Shown here piece after piece: positions 8,876-17,209 of a stretch of 64,000 nt of DNA. The notes under the pieces are model-generated. The model saw only the letters and a list, made by a program, of their open reading frames with translations. It was not told the origin of the DNA and searched no databases. Every line of letters starts with the position of its first letter. The stretch's first letter is position 1. Position numbers and translations under genes: made by a program. The stretch is from Prevotellaceae bacterium UBA1075 (GTDB lineage: Bacteria; Bacteroidota; Bacteroidia; Bacteroidales; Bacteroidaceae). The DNA lies in NCBI GenBank assembly GCA_002316015.1, contig DCCS01000023.1, positions 36,587-100,586 on the forward strand, read 5' to 3'.

Positions 8876-9472
8876 ATGGTGGACGAATACAGGACAATCA
8901 CAAAAGCGAGCCAGGGAACTTACTCCGAGTTGAGGAGCAGGTTCCTTGGCTTTGCGCATCATGTCACCACGCCCGAGGAGGCCCTGGCTCTGGTGTCCGA
9001 CTGTCAGAAGAAATACTACGACGCGCGCCATGTGTGCTGGGCTTATATGCTGGGGGCCGAGCGGGAGGTGTTCCGCAGCAACGACAACGGTGAGCCGAGC
9101 GGAACGGCGGGCAAGCCGATACTCGGGCAAATCAACAGCCGGGAGTTGACAGATGTGATAGTGCTGGTGGTACGTTACTTCGGTGGTGTCAAACTGGGGA
9201 CCGGCGGGCTGATAGAGGCTTACCGCACCACAGCAGCCACCACGCTCGACGCTGCCCAGGTGGAGACGCGCACGGTGGACGGCACATGCAGCGCCGACTT
9301 TGACTATGCCGACATGAATGCGGTGATGAGGGTGTCGCGTATGATGGGAGCTCGCATTGTGGAGCAAACCTGTGACCTGCAATGCCACATGACCTTCTCC
9401 ATTCGCATGGGCAGGCTGGACGAACTGGAGCGCAGACTCGACTGTGCGCTACGCCACATTCCCTTCGAGTAA
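8876..9472 (+). CDS. YigZ / IMPACT family protein (UPF0029)
   Basis: A 198-residue two-domain protein. The N-terminal UPF0029 domain carries RHVCWAYMLG, NDNGEPSGTAGKPIL and VVRYFGGVKLGTGGL (about residues 45-110). The C-terminal DUF1949-like domain follows. The family is linked to translation-related regulation, but its bacterial role is unsettled. ATG 8876 lies 13 bases after the DUF1015 stop, and an earlier in-frame start would sit inside that gene. Likely the last gene of the serC operon. Confidence 0.92.
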   Translation: MVDEYRTITKASQGTYSELRSRFLGFAHHVTTPEEALALVSDCQKKYYDARHVCWAYMLGAEREVFRSNDNGEPSGTAGKPILGQINSRELTDVIVLVVRYFGGVKLGTGGLIEAYRTTAATTLDAAQVETRTVDGTCSADFDYADMNAVMRVSRMMGARIVEQTCDLQCHMTFSIRMGRLDELERRLDCALRHIPFE

Positions 9473-9611
9473 CTACACCTTCAGAATGCTTGGGGGCGCA
9501 TCCGTTAATCTTCCTGTGTGGGCGGATCCGATGGGGCTGGGCCGGCACAGCCCCCAAGGGAAATGTTCTCCGCGTTGAACTTGTGCGCGACGTTTGCGGT
9601 ACTCGCGTGAC

Positions 9612-10217
9612 TCATGCGGGGCGCATGCCGCTTGCTTGTTTCATATCTTTGTGCTCTCCCAGCATCTTCTCCATCCAGATGATGTCAAACCACCGCCCGA
9701 ACTTGTAGCCAATCTTGTGGAAATGGGCGCATTGCTTGTATCCCAAGTGCTTGTGGAAGAGCGGGCTCTGGTGTGTGAGAAGCCTGTCGGGCTCGTCGGT
9801 CCATGCGATGCAGGCCGTGAGGTTGAGGAAACCGCGCTCCCTCAATTCCTTCTCCAACTCATTGTACAACTTCCCGCCCACTCCCTTGCGGTGCAGCGTG
9901 GCCTTCACATAGATGGAGACCTCCACGCTGCGGCTGTAGGCCGCGCGCTCATAGTATGCCCCCGCGTAGGTGTAACCCACTATTTGCCCCTCCTCGTCCT
10001 CGGCCACCAGGTAGGGATAATGTTCCAGCGTGCGGGCGATGCGCCGGGCAAACTCTTCCTCTGACGGCACTTCATACTCAAAGGTGACGGCCGTCTCGCG
10101 CACATATGGCGCGTATATTTCCCTTATCTGTCCTGCATCGGCAGGGGTGGCGGTACGCAGGGTGATGTGCTCGGGGCGTTTGTGGCCTTTCGTGTCTTGT
10201 GTTCCTTTTGCCGGCAT
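9612..10217 (-). CDS. GNAT-family N-acetyltransferase, phosphinothricin-acetyltransferase-like
   Basis: A 201-residue acetyl-CoA-dependent acyltransferase. ITLRTATPADAGQIREIY and VRETAVTFEYEVPSEEEF are typical of the PAT/YncA branch, and the acetyl-CoA loop HRKGVGGKLYNELE (about residues 110-124) matches the R/QxxGxG/A pattern. The substrate is unknown; amines, amino acids or a toxic analogue are possible. The start at 10217 is preferred because upstream in-frame codons read through low-quality sequence. A minus-strand -7 box lies at 10338-10345. Confidence 0.9.
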   Translation of the reverse strand: MPAKGTQDTKGHKRPEHITLRTATPADAGQIREIYAPYVRETAVTFEYEVPSEEEFARRIARTLEHYPYLVAEDEEGQIVGYTYAGAYYERAAYSRSVEVSIYVKATLHRKGVGGKLYNELEKELRERGFLNLTACIAWTDEPDRLLTHQSPLFHKHLGYKQCAHFHKIGYKFGRWFDIIWMEKMLGEHKDMKQASGMRPA

Positions 10218-10337
10218 GTTCGGTTCTTGTTTGTCGTTTATGCGTTTTTGCGGGCACTCCTCCGGGCATGCGGGCACGTGATGTGGTGCGGTGCGAGGCG
10301 GAAGGGGGCACGTCCTTGCCTGTTTTGCTGTTTCATG

Positions 10338-10345
10338 CAAAGTTA
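10338..10345 (-). promoter_or_regulatory. -7 promoter box for the GNAT gene
   Basis: TAACTTTG on the minus strand, about 120 bases before the GNAT start. It lies between the gene and the 22-bp array at 10457-10560. Confidence 0.45.
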
Positions 10346-10456
10346 TGACAAATTGGTGGTACTCGTGTCCCGGACGCGTGTCTTTCCTCGGACGGAAATT
10401 CCTCCGGGCGGCTGGAGCGGGTCTCGGGCGCGAGGCGATGTCGTGGGCAGTGAGAC

Positions 10457-10560
10457 GCATGCCGCCGCGTTGGCCATCGCATGCGGCTGCGTTGGCCATC
10501 GCATGCGGCTGCGTTTGCCATCGCATGCGGCTGCGTTCGCCATCGCATGCGGCTGCGTTT
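10457..10560 (+). repeat. 22-bp tandem repeat array, locus 1 (about 4.7 copies)
   Basis: Copies start at 10457, 10479, 10501, 10523 and 10545. The last is cut after about 16 bases. Each begins GCATGCGGCTGCGTT (first copy GCATGCCGCCGCGTT) and ends in a variable base plus GCCATC. The copies are contiguous with no spacers, so this is not CRISPR. Each unit holds the palindrome CGCATGCG at its junction. The array lies between the terminator of the serine palmitoyltransferase gene and the promoter of the GNAT gene. A close relative is at 46551. Confidence 0.95.
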
Positions 10561-10584
10561 TCTGGGGAGGTGCCGGAAAAAGGA

Positions 10585-10613
10585 AGTGCCCCGCCTTTTG
10601 TGGGCGGGGCACT
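10585..10613 (-). terminator. Terminator of the serine palmitoyltransferase gene
   Basis: An 11-bp perfect stem (AGTGCCCCGCC at 10585-10595, GGCGGGGCACT at 10603-10613) with a 7-base loop. On the minus strand it is followed by the T-rich TTCCTTTTT. Confidence 0.75.
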
Positions 10614-10670
10614 GGATTATTGTTTGCTTGTGACGGCTGTGTCAAATGGTGCGGGGTGGCGCGCGGCGTG

Positions 10671-11864
10671 TCACAGGATGCCCTGTTCGTGGAACACCTT
10701 CTTGAGCCTCTTCACCGACTCGTCCACCTGTTCGTGTGTGTGTGTGGCCATCAGCGCGTATCTTACCAGCGTGTCCGAAGGGGCGCATGCGGGAGGAATC
10801 ACGGGATTGATGAACACGCCCTCCTCAAACGCGCGTGCCACCACGATGAAGGTCTTCTTGAGGTCACGCACATAGAGCGGGATGATGGGGCTTTCGGTGT
10901 CGCCTATCTCGAAACCCTCCTCACGGAAACGCTTCAGGGCATAGTTGGTCACGTCCCACAGGGCGGCGATGCGTTCCGGCTCCGCCTGGATGATGCGCAA
11001 GGCCTCGCGCGCCGCCGCTGTGGCGGCGGGCGTGCAGCTCGCGCTGAAGATGTAGGTGCGCGCCGTGTGCCTCAGGGAGTCGATGATAACCTGGTTTGCG
11101 GCGATGAAGCCTCCGATGGAGGCCAGCGACTTGGAGAATGTGCCCATGATGAGGTCGATGTCCTTGGTGAGCCCGAAGTGGTCGCACACGCCTCGTCCCT
11201 GCCTGCCAAACACGCCGATGCCGTGTGCCTCGTCCACCATGATGCTGGCGTTGTACTTGTGCTTGAGGCGTACAATCTCGGGCAGGTTGGCCAGGTCGCC
11301 CTCCATGGAGAACACTCCGTCCACCACGATGAGTTTCACCTTGTCGGGCTCGCAGCGCTGGAGTACGCGCTCCAGGTCGGCCATGTCGTTGTGCTTGTAG
11401 TGCAGCTGTGTGGCAAAACTCAGGCGGCGGCCATCTACAATGCTCGCGTGGTCACGGTCATCGCAGATGACGTAGTCGTCCTTGCTCACCAGCTGGGGTA
11501 TCACACCGCTGTTCACGGTGAACCCGGTGGCAAACACCAGGGCATCGTCCTTGCCCACAAACTCGGCGAGCTCCTTCTCCAGCTGCACGTGGATGTCCAG
11601 CGTGCCGTTGAGGAAACGGCTTCCTGCGCATCCGCTTCCGTACTTCTGCATGGCCGCGCACCCGGCGTCGATGACGCGCTGGTCGCCCGTGAGACCTGTA
11701 TATGCGTTGGAACCGAACATCAACACGTGATGGCCGCCCATCTCAACTTCTGTTCCCTGCTTTCCCTCTATCTCTCGGAAGTAAGGATACACGCCTTTTT
11801 CTTTTACCTCCTTTGACAATGCGTAGAAGGGGTGCTTGGCGAGTTTCTCTTCTAATAGTCCCAT
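10671..11864 (-). CDS. spt: Serine palmitoyltransferase (alpha-oxoamine synthase)
   Basis: A 397-residue PLP enzyme that condenses L-serine with a fatty acyl thioester to 3-ketosphinganine, the entry step of Bacteroidales sphingolipid synthesis. Motifs include GSNAYTGLTG, GSGCAGSRFLNGT, DEAHGIGVFGRQGRG and the Schiff-base lysine in GTFSKSLASIGG (K245). KBL and BioF are close paralogues, but the soluble SPT-like N-terminus (GVYPYFREIEG) fits SPT best. The start at 11864 is chosen because a minus-strand -7 box lies just upstream at 11910-11917. It is divergent from a lipid kinase gene. Confidence 0.88.
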   Translation of the reverse strand: MGLLEEKLAKHPFYALSKEVKEKGVYPYFREIEGKQGTEVEMGGHHVLMFGSNAYTGLTGDQRVIDAGCAAMQKYGSGCAGSRFLNGTLDIHVQLEKELAEFVGKDDALVFATGFTVNSGVIPQLVSKDDYVICDDRDHASIVDGRRLSFATQLHYKHNDMADLERVLQRCEPDKVKLIVVDGVFSMEGDLANLPEIVRLKHKYNASIMVDEAHGIGVFGRQGRGVCDHFGLTKDIDLIMGTFSKSLASIGGFIAANQVIIDSLRHTARTYIFSASCTPAATAAAREALRIIQAEPERIAALWDVTNYALKRFREEGFEIGDTESPIIPLYVRDLKKTFIVVARAFEEGVFINPVIPPACAPSDTLVRYALMATHTHEQVDESVKRLKKVFHEQGIL

Positions 11865-11909
11865 CTTAATCGTTTGTTCTCCGTTCCACACAAGGAACGT
11901 AAATTTTTG

Positions 11910-11917
11910 CAAAGGTA
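11910..11917 (-). promoter_or_regulatory. -7 promoter box for spt
   Basis: TACCTTTG on the minus strand, about 46 bases before the spt start. It rules out longer upstream starts for the protein. Confidence 0.55.
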
Positions 11918-12014
11918 GTGCTTTTCCGCTTTTTATGCCTAAGCCCTTGTGCAAAAAGTGCGTGCAAACTCCACATTTGCCCTTCTACTTGTCATGCAAA
12001 TGTGCCTTTTTGCT

Positions 12015-12022
12015 TAATTTTG
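12015..12022 (+). promoter_or_regulatory. -7 promoter box for the lipid kinase gene
   Basis: TAATTTTG on the plus strand ends only 9 bases before the kinase ATG at 12032. The mRNA would have a leader of only a few bases. Confidence 0.5.
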
Positions 12023-12031
12023 TGCCAGATT

Positions 12032-13072
12032 ATGCAGGAAAAGACATCAGTACTCTTCATAGTGAATCCCATTTCGGGGACGGCGGACAAGAAACGGATA
12101 GTGTCGCTCATACCCAGGTATCTGGATGACGGACGCTTTGATGTGCGTGTGGCCTACACCAGGTATCCGGGGCACGCGGCGGATCTGGCGGGCGCGGCGG
12201 TGCACGCGGGTACGGATGTGGTGGCTGCCGTGGGCGGTGACGGTACAGTCAACGAGGTGGCGCGAAGCCTTGTCCACTCACGTACGGCCTTGGGCATTAT
12301 TCCCTGTGGCAGCGGCAACGGACTCGCGCGCCATCTCTATATCCCCATGAACCCCGAGGGAGCCATGCAGGTGCTGGCCGATTGCAGGATACGCAGCCTG
12401 GACTACGGGATTATCAACGGCACCCCGTTCTTCTGTACTTGTGGCGTGGGCTTTGACGCCTTTGTCAGCAGCAAGTTTGCGCGGAGCGGGCGCAGGGGGC
12501 TTCTTTCCTATATTGAGAACACGCTGAAGGAGGGGCTGACATATCATCCCGACACATATGACGTGGAGATTGACGGAGAGAAGAAGCAGTTCAAGGCGTT
12601 TCTCATCGCCTGTGCCAATGCCAGCCAGTACGGCAACAATGTCTATATCGCCCCCCACGCGAGCATGAGCGACGGGCTGATGGATGTGACGGTGATGGAA
12701 CCGTTCAATGTGATCGAGGCTCCCCAGATTGCCATACAGCTCTTCAACAAGACGATAACGCAGAACAGCAAGATACGCTGCTTCAAGTGCCGCGAGGTGA
12801 ATATCCACCGCAAGGCTCCCGGCGTCATCCATTTTGACGGCGACCCCAAGGAGGAGGGGTGTGACATAAATGTGCGTGTGGTGCCCAAGGACATACGCAT
12901 TGTGGTCAACACCAACGAGCAGCCTTACCTGCCTCCCCTGCTGCACACGTTCAGTGACATCTATAATAATATGAACGTGGAGTTCTCGTCCTTCAAGCGT
13001 GACTTGATGGAGGGGCAGACGCGCATACGCCGCATCAATCAGGAGTTGCTGCGCAAGTTGCGCAATTCGTGA
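12032..13072 (+). CDS. Diacylglycerol/sphingosine kinase-family lipid kinase
   Basis: A 346-residue DAGK_cat-family kinase that would phosphorylate a lipid hydroxyl using ATP. VLFIVNPISGTADKK opens the domain, the nucleotide-binding AVGGDGTVNEVAR lies at about residues 66-78, and IPCGSGNGLARHL follows. A beta-sandwich C-terminal half contains HFDGDPKEEG. The substrate is not set by sequence. Its divergent position next to serine palmitoyltransferase makes a sphingoid base or ceramide-type lipid attractive, with diacylglycerol as the alternative. No signal peptide; likely membrane-associated from the cytoplasm. Confidence 0.88.
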   Translation: MQEKTSVLFIVNPISGTADKKRIVSLIPRYLDDGRFDVRVAYTRYPGHAADLAGAAVHAGTDVVAAVGGDGTVNEVARSLVHSRTALGIIPCGSGNGLARHLYIPMNPEGAMQVLADCRIRSLDYGIINGTPFFCTCGVGFDAFVSSKFARSGRRGLLSYIENTLKEGLTYHPDTYDVEIDGEKKQFKAFLIACANASQYGNNVYIAPHASMSDGLMDVTVMEPFNVIEAPQIAIQLFNKTITQNSKIRCFKCREVNIHRKAPGVIHFDGDPKEEGCDINVRVVPKDIRIVVNTNEQPYLPPLLHTFSDIYNNMNVEFSSFKRDLMEGQTRIRRINQELLRKLRNS

Positions 13073-13090
13073 GGTGGGGCAAGAATGCGG

Positions 13091-13132
13091 GCGCACCGCT
13101 GACGTGGCTTCATGCCTCCGTCAGCGGTGCGC
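13091..13132 (+). terminator. Hairpin after the lipid kinase gene
   Basis: A perfect 14-bp stem (GCGCACCGCTGACG at 13091-13104, its complement at 13119-13132) with a 14-base loop, 19 bases past the stop. Only a weak T-rich tail (TTGTGTTT) follows. Confidence 0.6.
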
Positions 13133-13501
13133 TTGTGTTTCGACAGTGCCATTTATCCTTGGATGCCCAACGGGTAAGGCCCACAGCCCGGAACGGCCTT
13201 GTCCTGCAGGCCGGTGTGAGGTTTGCGCGCGTGGATTTCGTGCTTCTTGCGCACAGTCTTAATCATGGCCTGTACCTGTTCGCCTGGACGAAAGCAGACC
13301 AGGAGTCAAAGTGCGTGAAAACATGCAGGGCATGGGTGGCGGTTGTCACGTCCTGGCTCGGCGGCAGTTGGTGCAAAGCCTCCCTGAGGGGAATTGTTTG
13401 CCCGTCCTGCTGTGGCTGCGCACACGGCAATGATGTCCCTTTTGCTTAGCCGATTCTGCCTGGTGGTGGTGTCCAGTGTGGTGAGGCCCATACTGGTTTG
13501 C
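13133..13501. other. Intergenic spacer between convergent genes
   Basis: About 370 bases between the kinase hairpin and the 3' end of the Arg/Gly-rich protein gene. No gene, repeat or promoter could be supported. Confidence 0.5.
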
Positions 13502-14599
13502 TTATCTGCGTCCGCGTGACACCGTCCCGCCGTCCGAGGCTCCGCCGCGTGTGGGTGAGCCTGTGTTTCCGCTGCGTGTCTGCGTGCCAGCCGAGCCACG
13601 GCTCATGCTTCCCCCGCGTGAGTGTCCAGCCTGGCCATTACTCTCCGAGGTGACACGCGAACTGTTGCGCGAGAATGAGCCGCCTCGCGTGCGGGGCTGG
13701 CTGTCGGATCCGGGTCGGGTGGCATTGCCGGTATTGCGGTTGGGGGTAGTGTTCGAGCGGTCGTTGGTGCGTGTGCCTGTGGCCTGTCCCTGTCGCGAGT
13801 GGCTGTCGCGGCCTGTGTGGGTGTAGCCGTCTTCCTTGTCCTGCGGCCTGTCAGTCCGGCCGGTGGTGTAGCCGTTGCGGGAGCCGCCTCTGGTATAATC
13901 ACCCCTGCCAGGCCGGTCTCCCCTGCCAGGTGTGGCACTCTCGCCGCCCCGACCCGGACGGTTGTCGCGCCCGTTGGTCACACCATTGTCACCGCGTCCC
14001 GGGCGGTTGTCGCGTCCGGGATTGCGTCCGCCCTGTCCTGGAAGGTCAAAGTGGTATCCGTTGCCCCTGCCCGGGTTTACCCGTCCGGCTCCTCTGCCTG
14101 GCCCGCCCATGGGCTCCCTGCCGCGCATGCCGCCGTCCCAATGCGGCCGGCGGTCGGCGTAGAAACCTCCGTGGTAGTGGTGATGCCCGTGCCCGCCACG
14201 ATACTCGAAGTACACACGCGGACGGTCATAGAAGAACATCCCCCTGCGGTAGTGCCCATAGACGGGGAACATCCAGCGGCCCCGGCTCCACAGGAGAGGG
14301 CGCACGAAGTAGTCTGCCTGGAGCATCAGGTCGAATTGCCAGCTGAGCAGAATATGCCTCAGGTCGGTGAGACGGTAGCTCAGATAGTCCCCGTAGAGGT
14401 CTCTCTCCGAGTTCATGCTCAGGAAGTAGTCCAGGTTGATCTCATATGCGTCGTTGTACTGCTGGTCGTTGAGGTTGAGCTCGTATGCCATCTTGTCGGT
14501 CAGATAGAGGGCTTCCTCACGGGCTTGTCTGTAACTCATGGCAGACGCTCCGGCCACTGTGGCCAGGACGGCTATAAGGGTCAGGATGTAGCGTTTCAT
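13502..14599 (-). CDS. Secreted protein with Arg/Gly-rich low-complexity tail
   Basis: A 365-residue protein with a signal peptide (MKRYILTLIAVLATVAGASA). A folded N-terminal part follows (about residues 22-150), helical and then aromatic-rich (DKMAYELNLNDQQYNDAYEINLDYF, split by aromatic positions). The C-terminal 200 residues are dominated by Gly, Arg, Asn, Ser and Thr with recurring GRDNRPGRG and PGRGDRPGRG. The very basic tail may bind polyanions such as nucleic acid, LPS or polysaccharide. I do not recognise a named family. A -7 box is at 14634-14641. Confidence 0.8.
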   Translation of the reverse strand: MKRYILTLIAVLATVAGASAMSYRQAREEALYLTDKMAYELNLNDQQYNDAYEINLDYFLSMNSERDLYGDYLSYRLTDLRHILLSWQFDLMLQADYFVRPLLWSRGRWMFPVYGHYRRGMFFYDRPRVYFEYRGGHGHHHYHGGFYADRRPHWDGGMRGREPMGGPGRGAGRVNPGRGNGYHFDLPGQGGRNPGRDNRPGRGDNGVTNGRDNRPGRGGESATPGRGDRPGRGDYTRGGSRNGYTTGRTDRPQDKEDGYTHTGRDSHSRQGQATGTRTNDRSNTTPNRNTGNATRPGSDSQPRTRGGSFSRNSSRVTSESNGQAGHSRGGSMSRGSAGTQTRSGNTGSPTRGGASDGGTVSRGRR

Positions 14600-14633
14600 A
14601 GTCTTCTCTTCTTTATTTGTTGTTTGTCTGCTG

Positions 14634-14641
14634 CAAAGGTA
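14634..14641 (-). promoter_or_regulatory. -7 promoter box for the Arg/Gly-rich protein gene
   Basis: TACCTTTG on the minus strand, about 35 bases before the start, inside the 97-base gap after ispE. The gene can thus be transcribed separately from ispE. Confidence 0.45.
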
Positions 14642-14696
14642 AGGCGGGCAGGGCGGCGGCGCGAGGGCATTTCCCTGCCGGGCGGGGGGGAAAGTC

Positions 14697-15509
14697 CTAA
14701 AGCTGTGCCCCGTACACAAACATGCCCTCGAACAGGCCGCTGGTGACGGGCTTCCCCTGGAAGAGTCCGAACACGCAGCTGCCGCTTCCGCTCATGCTGG
14801 CGTAGGCTGCCCCCATGGCATACAGTTGTTCCTTGATTTCCCTGATGACGGGATGGGCGGGGAATACGCTGCGCTCGAAGTCGTTGGATACCAGTTCCCG
14901 CCATTCTCCGATGGGGTGCCGCACGAGTTTGGCAAGCGGTGTTTCGGGCATGCGTGGCTGTGTCATGGCGTAAGCCTCGCGTGTGGAAACTGACTCTTGC
15001 GGCTTGACGAGCAGGATGTGCATCCCGCCCAGGTTCACGTTGGCTGGGCTGAACACGTTGCCCGTTCCCTCGGCATACACAGGCTTGCAGCGCACGAAGA
15101 AGGGGCAGTCGGCGCCCAGCGGCGCCACGGAACGCTCCATCTCCTCGTCGCTCATGCCCAGCGCGCAATGCCTGTTGAGTTCCCTCACCATGCCTGCGGC
15201 ATCGCTGCTTCCGCCGCCCAGTCCGGCTCCATTGGGGATGTTCTTGTGCAGGCGGATGTGCAGGTGCGGGATGGCAAACCCCTTGTCGCGCAGCATCCGC
15301 AAAGCACGCAGCACCAGGTTGTCCCCGGGGATGCCCCCGACGGGGATGCCCGTAAGCGTCAGGATGTCGGTCTCGCTTTCCTCGACGGTGATGTCGTCAC
15401 AAAGTGGGACGGGGTAGAGGATGGTCTGCAGGTTGTGGTAGCCGTCGGGGCGGCACCCGGTGACCTTCAGACCCAGGTTGATTTTGCAACAGGCTTGGAA
15501 TGTGAACAT
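14697..15509 (-). CDS. ispE: 4-diphosphocytidyl-2-C-methyl-D-erythritol kinase
   Basis: A 270-residue GHMP kinase phosphorylating CDP-ME in the non-mevalonate isoprenoid pathway. It has the N-terminal substrate-binding motif CCKINLGLKVTGCRPDGYH, the ATP-binding loop NGAGLGGGSSDAAG (about residues 92-105) and the third motif SMSGSGSCVFG. Upstream in-frame codons extend far past a minus-strand promoter (15608-15638), so ATG 15509 is the start. Length is normal. Confidence 0.95.
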   Translation of the reverse strand: MFTFQACCKINLGLKVTGCRPDGYHNLQTILYPVPLCDDITVEESETDILTLTGIPVGGIPGDNLVLRALRMLRDKGFAIPHLHIRLHKNIPNGAGLGGGSSDAAGMVRELNRHCALGMSDEEMERSVAPLGADCPFFVRCKPVYAEGTGNVFSPANVNLGGMHILLVKPQESVSTREAYAMTQPRMPETPLAKLVRHPIGEWRELVSNDFERSVFPAHPVIREIKEQLYAMGAAYASMSGSGSCVFGLFQGKPVTSGLFEGMFVYGAQL

Positions 15510-15607
15510 TTGTGCGCGGTGTGTGTGGAGTAGAGTGTACACTTGCGGTGTGGACTTCACGCATAGCGGTCCGTCCTGCCGCGACAAGGCCAAAGCCCCA
15601 TTTTGTG

Positions 15608-15639
15608 CAAAGATAAACTTTTGCGCGTTATCTGTCAAG
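15608..15639 (-). promoter_or_regulatory. -33/-7 promoter for ispE
   Basis: On the minus strand, CTTG (15636-15639), a 20-base spacer, then TATCTTTG (15608-15615), giving a leader of about 95 bases. Confidence 0.6.
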
Positions 15640-15710
15640 ACATGGTCGGGAAAACCGATTGGAATGGAAAAGTATGCGTGGGGAATGGCCGGTATGTGCG
15701 GGAAACTTCG

Positions 15711-15718
15711 TAACTTTG
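15711..15718 (+). promoter_or_regulatory. -7 promoter box for rseC-rnf
   Basis: TAACTTTG 31 bases before the rseC ATG. No internal box was seen between the tightly packed genes downstream, so this may drive the whole rseC-rnfBCDGEA unit. Confidence 0.5.
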
Positions 15719-15749
15719 CGTGATTATTTAGGCGAGAGCCATATAGTTG

Positions 15750-16220
15750 ATGAGAGAAACAATCCGGCATCAAGGAGTGGTGGAGCGGGTAGAGGCCACC
15801 ACATGTGTTGTGCGCATCATACAGCAGACGGCCTGTGGGGGCTGTGCGGCGAGGCAGTTGTGCAAAATCAGTGATGGCAAGAGGAAGACCGTGGAGGCCA
15901 GCGTGGGCAGCGAGCCTGTGCGGGTGGGGCAGACCGTCGTGGTGGAGGGCTCGCTCGCCCAGGGCTACCGGGCCGTGTGGATAGCCTATGCCGTTCCGCT
16001 CGTGCTCATGGTGGCAGTGCTTTTCCTCGGTTGCACATTGTGGGGTGAAGGCGTGGGTGCTCTGGCCGCACTGGGAGTCCTGGCTCTCTACTATGGGACT
16101 CTTTACCTTTTTCGCGTGTGTCTCGACAGGCGTTTCCGTTTCAGCGTGCGTCCACTCGACGGGGAAACGGTAGGGCCGGAGAACGTGCGGAAAGTTTCTC
16201 CAGGACAGGCAAGCAAGTAA
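15750..16220 (+). CDS. rseC: RseC/MucC-family protein (SoxR-reducing system type)
   Basis: A 156-residue membrane protein. The cytoplasmic N-terminal part carries a Cys cluster, TACGGCAARQLC (about residues 27-38), that could hold a redox or metal centre. Two membrane helices follow (about residues 78-97 and 103-120) and a basic tail. RseC-type proteins occur with Rnf complexes and are thought to help reduce SoxR or support Rnf maturation. The ATG at 15750 is preferred over a TTG three bases earlier. First gene of the rnf operon. Confidence 0.88.
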   Translation: MRETIRHQGVVERVEATTCVVRIIQQTACGGCAARQLCKISDGKRKTVEASVGSEPVRVGQTVVVEGSLAQGYRAVWIAYAVPLVLMVAVLFLGCTLWGEGVGALAALGVLALYYGTLYLFRVCLDRRFRFSVRPLDGETVGPENVRKVSPGQASK

Positions 16221-16255
16221 CAAATCCAAATACCAATTAAATCTTCAATCAACGT

Positions 16256-17209
16256 ATGAACGAAATCATGATTGCAGTGGTTGTGCTTGGAGCGATAGGA
16301 CTTCTCTCAGCAGTGGTTCTGTATGTGGTCTCGCACAAGTTTTCTGTAAGCGAGGACCCTCGTGTGGACGAGGTGGCGGCGGTGCTGCCGCAGGCCAACT
16401 GTGGCGGGTGCGGCTATCCTGGCTGCTCGGGTTTTGCCGCTGCGTGTGTGAAGGCTGCAGATGGCGGCAGTCTGGAAGGCAAGTTCTGCCCTGTGGGCGG
16501 ACTGCCGGTCATGGAGAAGGTGGCTTCAATCCTGGGGATGGCCGCTGTGGCCTCGGCTCCCAAGATAGCGGTAGTGCGCTGCAATGGAACCTGCGACAAC
16601 CGCCCGCGTATTGCCGAGTTTGACGGTGTGCGCAGTTGCCGTGTGCAGAGCATGACGGGCATGGGCGAGACATCCTGTGCCTATGGATGCCTGGGATGTG
16701 GCGACTGTGTGGCCAAGTGCCAGTTCGGTGCCATCGTCATGAACACTGCCACCGGCCTGCCCGAAGTGGACGAGAACAGGTGCACGGGTTGCGGCGCGTG
16801 TGCCAAGGCTTGCCCTCGCGGTGTGATAGAAGTCCGCCTGAAGGGGCCCAAGGGACGCCGTGTGGTGGTGCTCTGCAACAACAAGGACAAGGGCGCGGTG
16901 GCTGTCAAGGCGTGCAAGGTATCCTGCATCGGCTGTGGCAAGTGCGTGAAGACCTGTGACAAGTTTGAGGCAATCACCTTGGCCAACAACCTGGCCTACA
17001 TCGATGCCGAGAAGTGCAGGATGTGCCGCAAGTGCGAGGAGGTCTGCCCCAGGGGAGCCATTCACGCTTTCAACTTCCCCCCGCGCAGGCCCAAGGTTGA
17101 GCATCCGGAGGCAACAGCCGCCGTGGCCCAGCAGCCAGCCATGGCTTCCGCACAGCCAGAGGCTACAGAGAAACAACCAACCGAGAACAGAAAGGAGGAG
17201 CAGAAATGA
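16256..17209 (+). CDS. rnfB: Rnf electron-transport complex subunit B
   Basis: A 317-residue iron-sulfur subunit. It has an N-terminal membrane anchor (about residues 5-26), the four-Cys motif of the [4Fe-4S] domain CGGCGYPGCSGFAAAC (about residues 48-63), and then several ferredoxin-type CxxCxxCxxxCP motifs (CTGCGACAKACP, CIGCGKCVKTCD, CRMCRKCEEVCP). It passes electrons from ferredoxin into the Rnf complex. The Pro/Ala/Glu-rich C-terminal tail is variable in the family. Its stop overlaps rnfC in an ATGA. Confidence 0.97.
   Translation: MNEIMIAVVVLGAIGLLSAVVLYVVSHKFSVSEDPRVDEVAAVLPQANCGGCGYPGCSGFAAACVKAADGGSLEGKFCPVGGLPVMEKVASILGMAAVASAPKIAVVRCNGTCDNRPRIAEFDGVRSCRVQSMTGMGETSCAYGCLGCGDCVAKCQFGAIVMNTATGLPEVDENRCTGCGACAKACPRGVIEVRLKGPKGRRVVVLCNNKDKGAVAVKACKVSCIGCGKCVKTCDKFEAITLANNLAYIDAEKCRMCRKCEEVCPRGAIHAFNFPPRRPKVEHPEATAAVAQQPAMASAQPEATEKQPTENRKEEQK

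Noticed and set aside
10457..10560. Candidate CRISPR array
   Set aside because: The repeats are contiguous 22-bp units with no unique spacers and no cas genes nearby.
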